Assembly: GCA_026008535.1 (NCBI GenBank)
Contig: BRKX01000009.1
Span: 35,601,001 to 35,665,000, forward strand
Reading direction: 5' to 3'
Source: Perilla frutescens
Lineage: Eukaryota > Streptophyta > Magnoliopsida > Lamiales > Lamiaceae
DNA: 64,000 bases
Positions 12,301 to 21,990 of this stretch are shown one piece after another (within the stretch, counting starts at the first letter, position 1; every line of letters begins with the position of its first letter). Under the pieces are notes generated by a model. It was not told the DNA's origin, made no database searches, and saw only the letters and a list, made by a program, of their open reading frames with translations. Made by a program: the position numbers and the translations under genes.

Positions 12301-14614
12301 AAGTCCTCATTATCATCTATACATCAGGTGAAGATACAAACTAAGAAAGATTGTTCCCACAAAATCATACAGGAAGATAATAAGAAAGACATACAAAAGG
12401 CCCTGAAGCTACAAATTCAATTTCTCCGTCAAATAGATCTGACAGCTTTTTGCTTACCACTAAGTTAAAAAATAATCCTATGGTACAGATTAATTTATTG
12501 ATAAGATCAACTGTTCAGTGAAATGATTACCTCCACATAGCAAATCCCCTGAGGATCAGCTGTACCAAGCAACACAAGATCACAAGGAACTTCATCATTT
12601 TCCCGTAGCCATACTATGTTTCCGATACAAATATTTTGGGCTTGAATCTAAGGCAATCAAACATAAAATCAGAGAAATGGTCCAAAATGAGAAAAACAGA
12701 GGGATCAAGACACAAAATGAAAAGATAATCATATAAGTTGAGAAGTACAGAAGCATTTCTGAGAAAAAATTTACGGTAACAGGGCCTCTTAAAAAGACAT
12801 GTATTTTTATATGGGCTAACGACCCTTGAATGTTGCATAATGTCATTTTATGTGTATACATTACATACACTTCTCCTGAGATAGGGCTTCGCTTCCAAAA
12901 ATTAAATAAAAGTTGCATTGCACATTATGTAACAAGAAAGAATGAAGCATACAGTTAAAGACTAAGAAAAGTAAACTCACCCCCCCCCCCCAGGCCCTCA
13001 CTCATTTCCCTTTCCTGATAACTATGGAGGTAGAAAGAAAACTTTTAACAGCCAAAACCAAATTTCGGTGAGCTAGAATGAGAACCCATCTGACTCAACT
13101 GATAATAGACGACTAAACAGAATGATCAAATAAAATAGAAAAACGGAAAAGTAAATCAGTGTGGCAGTTCACGTACAAGCTTTCTGACTCCCTGCCTCAC
13201 GATCCAAACTTCTTTTTCGTTTGCTTTTTTATCTGAGAGATATCTATTATAATCATCCCATGCTTCTTTAGTTGCAGAGACTGAAAATATGAATATAAGG
13301 GGACCCCAAGTACTTGCAGGATTCACAGGAGTAATCAGTGACCAGAGTTGAAGGCAAGCAATCAACAAAAAGTACTGATTCATAAATCGGCTGCAAAGAA
13401 AAGATAAGAGTGATCACAATAAACAAAAGGAGAACATGACTGAAAGGATATAACATTTTAATACAAATGATGACAACAGAGATAACTGAACATATATAAT
13501 CCATATAGATAAATCTATGTTAATCAAAAATCAATTGGGCAGGGTTGGCTGATAATAGCAAATGGAATATAGCAGGAAATGAAAAAAAAGTAGAGTAATG
13601 GCAGAAAACTGAAAGTATTTGTGAGTTAAAATGATAAATGGCTGGTGAACTATGTGAAATTAGGTATCTCCATGATCCAACTAAACCAACTTGGGAAGAA
13701 GCAGATGCCATCTGCTACAATCGATAGATGGTGTCCCCCTCCTCTTGAGTTTTGCAAAACTTAACTCCGACGTTTCGGTTTTGAATGATGGCAGAATTGG
13801 GATGGGTTTTGTGTTGCGGGATAAGCATGGGAAGGTGCTGATGGCGGGGAAGTCTGAATGTTGCGCAACGGGAAATAGTATGTTGCTGGAAGGTTTGACA
13901 CTTAGATATGCTCAACATATGTTACAGAACAATCAGTGGCCACCTATTCTTGTGGAGTCTGATAGCAAGCAGTTGATTGACGGTGTTAATGGAGTAGTGG
14001 AACCTGAGATCTACTGTGCTGTAATCCTTGCAGATATTAGAGTGATGGAGGGCACAACAAGTGTTGTCAGTTTTAAATCTATCACACGGGATTGCAACAA
14101 AGCTGCACATACTATGGCTCGGGGCTCAGTCTTCCTTAGTTTAGGCTCAGTTCCAAATCATGTTGCTTCTATCATTGTGGATGATATCATGATGCTAGTT
14201 GCTAATATATTAATACAACATCCATTTCCCTCAAAAAAATTAAAAAATTAAAAAATTAAATTAAATTAAACCGATGTTGGAATGAAAAAGACAAATTACA
14301 AGTTCATCAAAATATGCTGCTTGCCAGTGACAGGTATACAAGGAAGCTACTTTGCAAGGTAAGAATTTTATGTGTCCATATATAAAAAGGTGGCTTGGCT
14401 TCTCCAGACTAAAGAACAATATCATATAAAACTTAATTGATTAGTACCTCTAGCATGCATGATTTTATGGAAGCGATGTAAATACTAACCTGAACTGTTC
14501 CCATAGATTTTTGGGGATAAAATTCCATATAGTATACTTTCTATTTGATATGCGATTGTCGCAGTAGAGATCTTGTGCTAGATTGTCGTCATTTATGTAT
14601 ACATAACGCTTCAT
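363..14614 (-). CDS. ALA2: P4-type ATPase, phospholipid flippase (ALA2-like), 3' end off window
   Basis: It moves aminophospholipids to the cytosolic leaflet of endomembranes, with an ALIS/CDC50 beta subunit as usual partner. Coding exons in transcription order: 14614-14490, 13390-13177, 12647-12531, 12290-12198, 12123-11949, 11171-11005, 10583-10479, 10243-10146, 10057-9915, 9235-9139, 9001-8892, 8450-8286, 7508-7354, 7216-7136, 6996-6876, 3397-3291, 2386-2255, 1699-1546, 963-846, 729-556, 414-363. Phases match at every junction (2703 nt, 901 codons). Visible marks: DGET (residues 157-160), PISIK in TM4 (about 328-332), DKTGT with the phosphorylated Asp at about 381, KGAD (524-527), TGDK (636-639) and GDGGNDV (751-757). 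The start MKRYVYINDD matches ALA2 proteins. ALA2 is about 1100 residues, so roughly 200 C-terminal residues lie left of base 1. No disabling lesion was seen. Exon 4 needs a GC donor. The 3.5-kb intron 15 is the longest and holds a copia element. Confidence 0.95.
1858..2073. repeat. tandem duplication of about 108 bp in ALA2 intron 17
   Basis: Two adjacent copies, 1858-1966 and 1967-2073, both start TTTGTGCGGGAATTTCAG and end in ACACCAACCAATC. They differ by a 3-base deletion and one or two substitutions. The block lies between exons 17 and 18 and does not touch the splice sites. It looks like a recent slippage or unequal-exchange duplication. Confidence 0.9.
4075..4965 (+). pseudogene. copia gag (UBN2-type) with zinc knuckle, broken
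   Basis: Retroelement capsid protein that would package element RNA. An N-terminal copia gag opening (...LNGHNYLQWSQSV) leads into a UBN2-like helical region. A CX2CX4HX4C zinc knuckle (CERCDKVGHLKETC) lies near 4896-4937. An in-frame TGA at about 4429 splits the frame, and the next segment reads on with similarity to the same family. The protease start follows, where the expected D-[ST]-G-A active site reads DMGAS (about 5157-5171). That change and the stop mean no functional product. Confidence 0.75.
5236..5560 (+). pseudogene. copia RNase H C-terminal remnant
   Basis: Beginning right after the gag/protease part, the frame reads KKQHVVARSRVEAEFRALA, the usual copia RNase H entry. It continues through a DNQAAINIA motif and an HDRMKHVEIDRHFI segment to the pol end. 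The joint at about 5237 is a clean internal deletion of integrase and RT. A frame change near 5520 separates the last residues (ADILTKALPR) from the main frame. Confidence 0.75.
8773..8799. repeat. (GT)n microsatellite in an ALA2 intron
   Basis: Uninterrupted TG dinucleotide run in intron 11, about 100 bases from the donor of exon 11. No other role seen. Confidence 0.9.
13715..14270 (+). pseudogene. LINE-derived RNase H domain fragment (RVT_3 type) in ALA2 intron 1
   Basis: The open frame ending at 14251 carries a plant LINE-associated RNase H fold. It has KLNSDVSV (first acidic strand), GFVLRDKHGK, an E in the helix (LLEGLTLRYAQ), VESDSKQLI, and a C-terminal NKAAHTMAR motif. Just upstream another frame reads RWCPPPLEFCK, the usual linker before this domain; the two are joined only across an extra A in GCAAAAC near 13757. 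An A-rich AAATTA tail (14231-14270) fits a LINE 3' end. It is opposite to ALA2 and sits between its exons 2 and 1. Probably a 5'-truncated retrotransposed copy, not a gene. Target duplications were not found. Confidence 0.7.
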
Positions 14615-15410
14615 GATCAACTTAATTGCATGTGTTGAAGTTAACAAGCTCACAGCAAGGCAAATATAAATCCCAGTGGCATTCACGATGCAGCAATCAC
14701 CCAAGGAATTTCAGAAATTTGTACACCCTGAAATACGTCCACACTCTTTTTAGTAGCAACAACAAGTTGCGATGAAAATTAGCACACAAAATCTAGTAAG
14801 AGCAATAAACATCTAGATAAAACTAATTAGCACATACAAACAAGCAACTAAGGAAAAACAGCAGAGTAGAGCTAAGGAAACAGATGAAATGATTCAGATA
14901 AGTCCTCCGAAAAGGATTGAATAATCATGAAATGATCAACGAAAACGAGTAGCCTGAAGTTCACTAATTCTAGACGCTTAACTGAAAACAAATAAAGCAT
15001 GTTATGCCAGGGTGTAACCGAGCACATTACATAATTCTTAAAATCGCAATCGCCTCGAGCTCGACTCAACATAATTTCTAAATTTCGTTTAATAAATTAT
15101 ATGAATGGGGTCGAGCTCAATTAATTATAAAAAAAAGGAAAAAACAAAACTCGAAAAAACACATAAAATTGAAATCTGAAATCTACTACTGCTACTCTGA
15201 CCTCCCCTTCCATCAAATTATCAAAATCGAGAAAGGAATTGGAGTGAGGGATTACCAAAAGTGTGGGGAGGAAGATGAATCAGGTATTGCGCGGCCACTC
15301 CGACGAGCCCTCCGTTGGTTGCACAGCTTAGTCAAGATTTCAACGCGGCGGAGAAGGTGGTGGTGCCGATCAAAGGGGATCCGCCTGTTTTGCTTTCGGG
15401 GATTATTTTG
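14615..15410 (-). promoter_or_regulatory. ALA2 5' UTR with leader intron, and promoter side
   Basis: Upstream of the ALA2 ATG at 14614, reading the minus strand, a pyrimidine-rich stretch ends in TTTCAG at about 14729. A plausible donor, TTTTG|GTAATC, lies near 15255. This suggests a non-coding first exon near 15256-15410, which is more GC-rich than its surroundings, and a leader intron of about 0.5 kb. Base composition falls to very AT-rich just beyond 15415, where the promoter would be. This rests on splice-site look-alikes only; a short plus-strand open frame here looks like chance. Confidence 0.45.
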
Positions 15411-15414
15411 AGTA

Positions 15415-16455
15415 AATGATACAAACTCATATTAATATTAATATATTATATTATAATAAAAATATGCATCTAACCTCATTATTAGGGACTCATAACGTTT
15501 TATTATAGGTCGAATTGATCATATATGAACCAACAAAAAGTAGTTACAGTATATCATATATGACATTACATTATATTTGTAAATTTAATTTAAACACTAA
15601 ATATATTATTATATCTCAAATTATGATCCTTTTTTTTTTAAAAAGGATCAAAATAGAGAAAACTATTACTCTATTTCTATTTCTATGATGTGGATTGTTG
15701 CCTCATTCCACGTCAGACTAAGACAAGTCAATTAGATTTTCTTTGTCGGAAAAATCACAGTGTTATATCTGTAACATTTTTTTTTATTAATTTGGTACAT
15801 TTTAGATTATAAAAAGACATTTTTAATTATTTTTAAATTTTTGTCATAATTTGATATGTGGATTATAATAGTATATATTTACCCTGGTTTAAAATATTCA
15901 TATGATTATGGAAATATTGATTGATCAGATGAATAAGATTGTTTATTATAGTTCCACTTATAAATGTTGCATAATCAGTGAAAAATTGATGAGTATTATA
16001 ATGCTGAATTTTGATGATGAAGTTTATATCTTTGCATCGCATTCATTTTTTGTTTTTTTGAGCAATGCATCGCATTCATTTTTATCACTTGCATGAATTG
16101 AAAAAAAAAAAATGTGTTGTGTTTAAACTATCATTATCAGCAACCGGATAAACACTCCAATTGGACAAACAGTCTCAATATTTAATTAATTTTTTTGCAT
16201 GTCACTAATATTCTACCTAACCCAACAACATGTAATTTGATAGTTTATCAGCAACCACCCCAAACACTCTACTACAACATTATATATTATTTTTATTTTT
16301 ATTTTATTAATAAATATACTAAAATGAATTAGAATTAAAATAAACTATTATTATTACTAAAAAAATTATAACAATACATAATAACAAACTTATATAAAAA
16401 GACAATATGATAAAATACAAAATAAACAAACTAAGAACATAAATAACAATAAACT
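15415..16455. other. AT-rich intergenic DNA, no gene seen
   Basis: Mostly A+T with long homopolymer runs. No open frame resembles a known family. A short direct repeat (TTGCATCGCATTCATTTTT type) appears twice near 16032-16084. Confidence 0.7.
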
Positions 16456-18044
16456 CAATAGTATAGGAGTACAATCCGATAATATAAATAGACAGAACAA
16501 ATAGGGCTGTAAATGAACCAAACTGTTCGTGAACTACTCGGGTATCGGCTCAAAAAAAGTTCGATCGAAACTCGTTCGTTTATTAAACGAGCCGAATTCG
16601 AGCTTTTTTTCGAGCTCGATAATTTTCTCGAGCCGAACTCGAGCTACTCACGAGCTTCTCACGAGTAGCTCGAGTTCGACTATAAACGAGCTTTTATCGA
16701 GTAGTTCGCGAGCTTTTAATCGAGCTTCTAATCAAGCTTAATCGAGTTTCTAATCGAGCTTGGACAAATAAGCTAAAAAATTTTAAATTTTCACCCCCAA
16801 CAAGATTCAAACATTAGCCAAATATATTTCAATTTGTAATTATAGTCACTCGACCAAATTATTAACAATTATGTTAATTGAATCAAATAACGTTTTTATA
16901 ACAATTCTCCAAAACTTAAATATATGCAAATATTTATATATTATATTTATATAAACATATATAATATCATATTATCAATTTATCAGATAAATATATTCAA
17001 CTAATAATAATAGACTACATGAACTCTACGAAATCTAAGAATTAGTATTATCATAAAAAAAAAGGAATCAATTAATGAGGTTTACAAACATTAAGTTAAG
17101 CTTATTTTATTAAATCATATTATAAAAACCTTTGAAATTTGTGTTCGAAGTAAGATTATTATAAATATTTACTTATCAGTTGGAACATGTGTGAATGTGT
17201 AGTAAAAAAAAAAAAACTAACAAGAATAATGAACTATATCATCAATCAACTAATATAATTACAATTTATATAAAAATGAAACTGAATAATCGATAAAATA
17301 GTAAGAAAATTAGATATGTTTGAATTATAATTTATAAATTGCATAATACAAAACACTTTGACATTTGAATTTGAATTAAGATGATTGTAAAATATTTGTA
17401 TGTTGAATTTTGAAAGAAAAATAATAAGCTATCATGGATAGTGAGATAAATTACTAATTAACTAATGAATATAATTTTTAAATAAAAAGTGAAAATGAAT
17501 GATCGATAAAATAAAAATAAAATGAGACATGAGCAAATTATGATTTATAAATTATATTAGAATTTTTTTTTAAATTTTAATTCAAATTAAGGTAAATATA
17601 TATTAAAATTTGAATACACCTATATTAATAATGAAAAAAATTAAATGAGTAATAAGCATGACTACAATTACATAATTAAGTAATTAGTTTAAAGAAAATA
17701 AAATAAAAATAAACATAATTAAAGAAAATCAAGAAAAGAAAAGAAAAGGACTCGATCACAAATTTTATTATTATCAAGCTTTAATCGAGCTTTTTATCGA
17801 GTTTTTTAATCGAACTTGAACATATCCTTATCGAGCCGAACTCGAGCCGAGCTCGAATCGAACTCGATCACGAATTTTCTAATTCGAGCCGAACTCGAAC
17901 TCAAACTCGAAGCTCGAGTCGAACTCGAGCTCGAACCGAGTATAACTTAAACGAGCCGAACTCGAGCTTGAAGGTATTCGGCTCGATTCAGCTCGTTTAC
18001 AGCCTAAACAATAGTATATGAGTGCAATTCGATAATATAAATAG
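16456..18044. repeat. 36-bp direct repeats flanking the CGAG-rich element
   Basis: 16456-16491 and 18009-18044 are near identical (3 differences in 36), both opening CAATAGTATA and closing GATAATATAAATAG. They bracket the element ends at 16-bp and 4-bp distance. This is too long for an ordinary target duplication. A pre-existing tandem repeat or a rearranged insertion could explain it. Confidence 0.8.
16501..18008. mobile_element. non-autonomous DNA transposon with CGAG-rich inverted arms (hAT-like?)
   Basis: The left end (GGGCTGTAAATGAACC, from 16504) and the inverted right end (AGGCTGTAAACGAGC, ending about 18004) form short terminal inverted repeats. Inside each end, about 250-bp arms (16540-16780 and 17750-18000) repeat variants of CGAGCCGAACTCGAGC in both orientations. 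The 950-bp centre is AT-rich and non-coding. Flanking ACAAATAG and AAACAATAG could be an 8-bp target duplication, which would suit hAT. No transposase was seen. Confidence 0.6.
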
Positions 18045-18201
18045 CACTTCAATTTATCACATGCACGCTATTAAGTAGCAATTCATACATATAATGCATA
18101 TATTTTATTTGAATAAATAAATATAATGCATATATCTTTTTTGGATAAATATATATAGATATAATGCATTTTTTTTAGTGTAAATGGATACAACTATTCA
18201 C

Positions 18202-18265
18202 AATCCAAATAACAAATGCTTTTTTAGCCAACTTTTTTAAGTCATGCTTTTTTATTCAAACTTTT
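18202..18265 (+). repeat. left terminal inverted repeat of the MULE
   Basis: Matches the reverse complement of 25442-25505 with scattered mismatches; the shared cores are AACAAATG, TTTTTTAG and AAGTCATGCTTTT. In Mutator elements the transposase binds within such ends. Confidence 0.8.
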
Positions 18266-18557
18266 TCACAATCTCTAAAATACCCTTACTAAATGTGGGC
18301 CCAGTCAACATGATTCTTAATACCTCATCCACTGATTTTGAATATGCACAGGAATGTGTGAAAAAATATGCACACGAAACCACACATGAGTAAATGATGG
18401 GGTGGGCCCAGTCAAACAAGAACCTTTGACCCTTTATTTCAAATTTGTCCGGATCTTAAAAGCCAAATTATTCTCATGAAAGCCCACTTATTCTCACGAT
18501 TCTTTGACCCTTTATTTGAAAGACGAATCCTTGTGAAAATATTTCAAGGTTTTTCAC

Positions 18558-21500
18558 ATGAGCAGGCGGCCGAATTTTTCTCACGAGCAAGAAACCAAAA
18601 TTTTCTCACGAAGCATCCATCTAAAAACTCTCATCGACCTTGAAGCCTTTCATCATAAGGACGAAGCCATAGCCATGGAAAATCTCGATTTTCAACAGGT
18701 TAGAACACTCAATTCAATTTTTTTTTTTGAATATTTTAGATGATTTAATGAAAATATATGTCGATCAATTTATGCATTTATATTGTGGATTTCATGAATA
18801 TTTTAGATGATATATTGTTTTGAACATATGTCGAATTTGTTGAATTTAGATTCATTGATGAAATCTGTCGATTTTGGTGAAATGTGTTGAATTGCATATC
18901 AATTTCGTGGCTATATATTGTCTTGAAAAAATAGGTTATCGTGACTAAATATTCTCACGAATTTGTTTTCGTGTCTAAAAATTTAAACCGGATTATTTTG
19001 ACATGAAATTTTAAACCGTGAGTATTTTTGTCACGAAATGGTATGTCGGGACTATTATTGTCACGATAAGAGATCTCGTGACAATATATTGTCACGAGAA
19101 GCTATTTTCGTGAGTATATTTACACACGAAAATTATGCTCACGATTTATTTTATTCTGTTTTCAGTTTTTTATGTTATAATTAATAGTTGAGGAATTTTC
19201 AGCATGTACGTATCTTAAGCATGATTGATATGTTTTAATTTAATTCTATTTGCGTTTTAGTGCTAATTTTTGTATATATATTATTTAAAAAATAGCGTGA
19301 TTGGGTGTGGAGGAGAGAGGCTTTACAGAACATCACGTGCGGGATCAATTTATACTGGAAGGACAATATGAGTGTAATTAAGGAAGTATTACACGTGATT
19401 AGTGGTGGGCCCGAACTATTCGAGCAGTTTAGGAGAGAGTCGTGCTTCGGGCATCTGATAGATTTCGTGGGGGGAAACAGTTGTAACAATGCTCTACACG
19501 CATTGTTGAGTAGGGAGGTGATTATTGACGGTGCAGAGGAGCACGATTTTTGGTTTCGGGTTGGAGAAACCAATATTAGATTTTCTCCGAGTGAGTTTGC
19601 TCTGGTGACTGAACTGGTGTTCGGAGGATCCGAGTGAAGGACCTACTTGAGAGGTTTAAGACCTATTCACTAGGAGATGACCTCATGGATTACGTCATGG
19701 TCGCCAATGTCCTGTTCCTGCACACCATGATCTTTAGATATGACCAGACACACATGATAGATGACTGGGTATAGGTCTTAGCCGAGGATCGGGATCGATG
19801 GAACTCATTTCCATGGGGAGCTTATGCATTCAGTCTGTTGACGCATTATATGAGTTTGGTACCGTCCACTGAGGTGGAACTGAGGAGAAAATTCAAGAAG
19901 ACGGAGGAAAAGGTGAGATTGTCTTATCATTTCTATGGACCGGTGTGGGCTCTACTGGTATGAATCTCAATTTTATCCCGATTATCAGTGTAATCTTATT
20001 TTGATCTAATATAATTTGATCAATGTCTTATTCGACAGGTGTGGGCATATGAGGCCTTACCGAGACTCGGTGCACATTGTGCACAGGTTCCGGCACCAGA
20101 CGCATTGCCCAGGTGTTTGAAGTGGGCCTTTAAGACGAAGACTGCGCGTCTGGGCACATTGTTTTCTGATGAGGTGAGCATTTATTTTAAACAATGTGTG
20201 TTTTCTTGATTATTTGAAGTGTTTCTAATCAATTCTTTTCCATTTGCAGCAATTATGCTTCATATATCTACAGCTGAGTGAGAGGGAGATGGCCACTTCA
20301 TATTACAGAAGTGTCTTGCTCGGTGATTGTATGGGTGTGACGTATGAGGCGCAGCGCAATAAGAGGATAAAGCCCACTTACCGAGAGCTGGCTGGAGCGC
20401 ATCAGCATAGAGCTCCCTCTCCCCCCAGAGCTCCTTCTCCTCCCAGAGCTCCTTCCCCTCCCAGAGCTTCCTCTCACTCCAGGCGATCTGGGAGCTGTAT
20501 TCCTCGCACGTGTGCAGATACGGGTGTAGTTGAGTCATCCAGTTAGGCCTAGCTCGGCTAGGCTGAGCACAGATGGTGTGTCGAGCTCGATGAAGGAATT
20601 TGTTGAGTTTCGATGCTGCGGACCAGACGCGCGCCTTAGAGTGAATTTGGTCAAGCTGGATCTAAATCAGGCCTTCTTTGATGAATTGCTCGACAACAAC
20701 AGAGATATGTCCACACTGTCGATGGATCTGATCTTGTATTGCCTTCAAATCAGGCTGGCTGAGGGTCGTGGATTGAAGGCAGAGGTGAATTCACAGAGCA
20801 CAATCATCTTGCAGACATCATTCTTCGTAAGTTTTCAATTGTTATTTGGATCTACCAAGTCAATTGTTTTTATAATTATGTTCATATTTGTTTGTTACAG
20901 TATAAGTTGGTGCATGAGTATACCCTCATTCATCCAGAGGATACAGAATTCACGCAGACATTCCCCAATTATGAATATGCATGGTGGGGTTGGGATGATG
21001 AGCTGGTCCAGATCGTCAGAGGGGAGCAGCTATTGACGGGTCCTTGGTGGCAAGCGAAGAATGTGAGTGAACATCGTTAAATTCCAATTATGATACATGC
21101 TTCTTTTATGACTGTTTTGTATATTGTTATGTTTGCAGATCATCACTGTTTGCCATGTTGATGGACATTTCGTGACTGTTCGGATTCGTCTAGACTGCTG
21201 GCGAGTTGAGTTGTACGATTCGTTGTTGCACAGCATGATGGATCCGTCGGATGAGCCCACATATTCGATGCGTGAGCACCAGCTCTGGCCATTGATGCAT
21301 TTGATTCCAGGCCTGCTGCAGCACTGCAGATATTGGGAGAGAGCCAGGCGTACTCAGATCTGCAGACCGATGGAGTACTACAGAACGCCACTCATGTTTC
21401 AGTTCAGGCAGACAGATGGTGTGAGCTGTGGGGTTTTTGCTGCCATGCAAGCCGATTGACTGATTTCGTCGAAGACATTCAAAATGGATCCTACTTCGAC

Positions 21501-21567
21501 TGACTTGGACAGGTATAGGAAGCAGTTAGCTGTTAGAATATTCGGTAATTGTAAGAGGGTAGCATGA
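18558..21567 (+). pseudogene. ULP1-like cysteine peptidase gene of the MULE (DUF1985 + C48), decayed
   Basis: In this family a SUMO-peptidase-like gene rides inside a MULE. Inferred exons: 18558-18698 (ATG at 18558 or 18675), 19296-19957, 20039-20173, 20250-20826, 20901-21062, 21139-21567. Exon 2 has a DUF1985-like region (CFGHLIDF ... RFSPSEFALVTEL). Exon 4 has four tandem RAPSPP repeats. Exon 6 has the C48 core: His in VDGHFVTVRI, Asp in ELYDSL, Gln in QFRQTDG and Cys in VSCGVF, so all four catalytic positions remain. Lesions: a frame change near 19632, TAG at 19772-19774, another frame change between about 20500 and 20546, and TGA at 21457-21459 just after the catalytic Cys. No full product is expected. 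Confidence 0.8.
18937..19132. repeat. palindrome array A (TCGTGAC...GTCACGA), before ULP1 exon 2
   Basis: Diverged inverted units start near 18939, 18970, 19017, 19048, 19075 and 19108, about 30 bp apart. The best is CTCGTGACAATATATTGTCACGAG (19075-19098). The array lies in the first intron of the ULP1-like gene. Confidence 0.85.
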
Positions 21568-21708
21568 GTAGAGCTTTGACTTATGGTAGAGCTTTAGACG
21601 GATATCGTAGACTTCTAGATACTTGATCGTGGTTTACTTGAATTCATATTTAAACTTGGTTATGTTGAATTCATATTTAAACTTGGTTAGGTTGAATTCA
21701 TATTGAAA

Positions 21709-21823
21709 TCGTGACAATTATTGTCACAGTTGGTTCTTCTCGTGACAATTATTGTCACGAGTACCTTCTTCTCGTGACAATTATTGTCACGAGATCACCA
21801 ATCGTGACAATTATTGTCACGAG
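21709..21823. repeat. palindrome array B, between the convergent MULE genes
   Basis: Four units at 21709-21728, 21739-21761, 21771-21793 and 21801-21823. The two middle units are the perfect 11+1+11 palindrome CTCGTGACAAT-T-ATTGTCACGAG and the last differs by one base. Spacing is 30-32 bp. Just upstream (about 21638-21709), TTGAATTCATATTTAAACTTGG is repeated two and a half times with a 26-bp period. Confidence 0.95.
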
Positions 21824-21990
21824 AAGAAGGGGTTAAAATTCAAATAACTTTTTCAAATTTTCATCCTAACCCTGTGACAGTCCGATCAGCAATCAACCAA
21901 CACAAATATACACCGTCTCGAGCCAATAAGATAACAACAAATGTCCTAATTACATTAATAGAGTAGTCTAATAATTTGAATAAAATGTAA

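Noticed and set aside
15169..15411. 80-codon plus-strand frame upstream of ALA2
   Set aside because: Coincides with the inferred ALA2 5' UTR exon on the other strand and has no homology.
20260..20538. Minus-strand frame opposite the ULP1 Pro-rich repeats
   Set aside because: A mirror of the tandem RAPSPP repeats; no homology and no splice logic.
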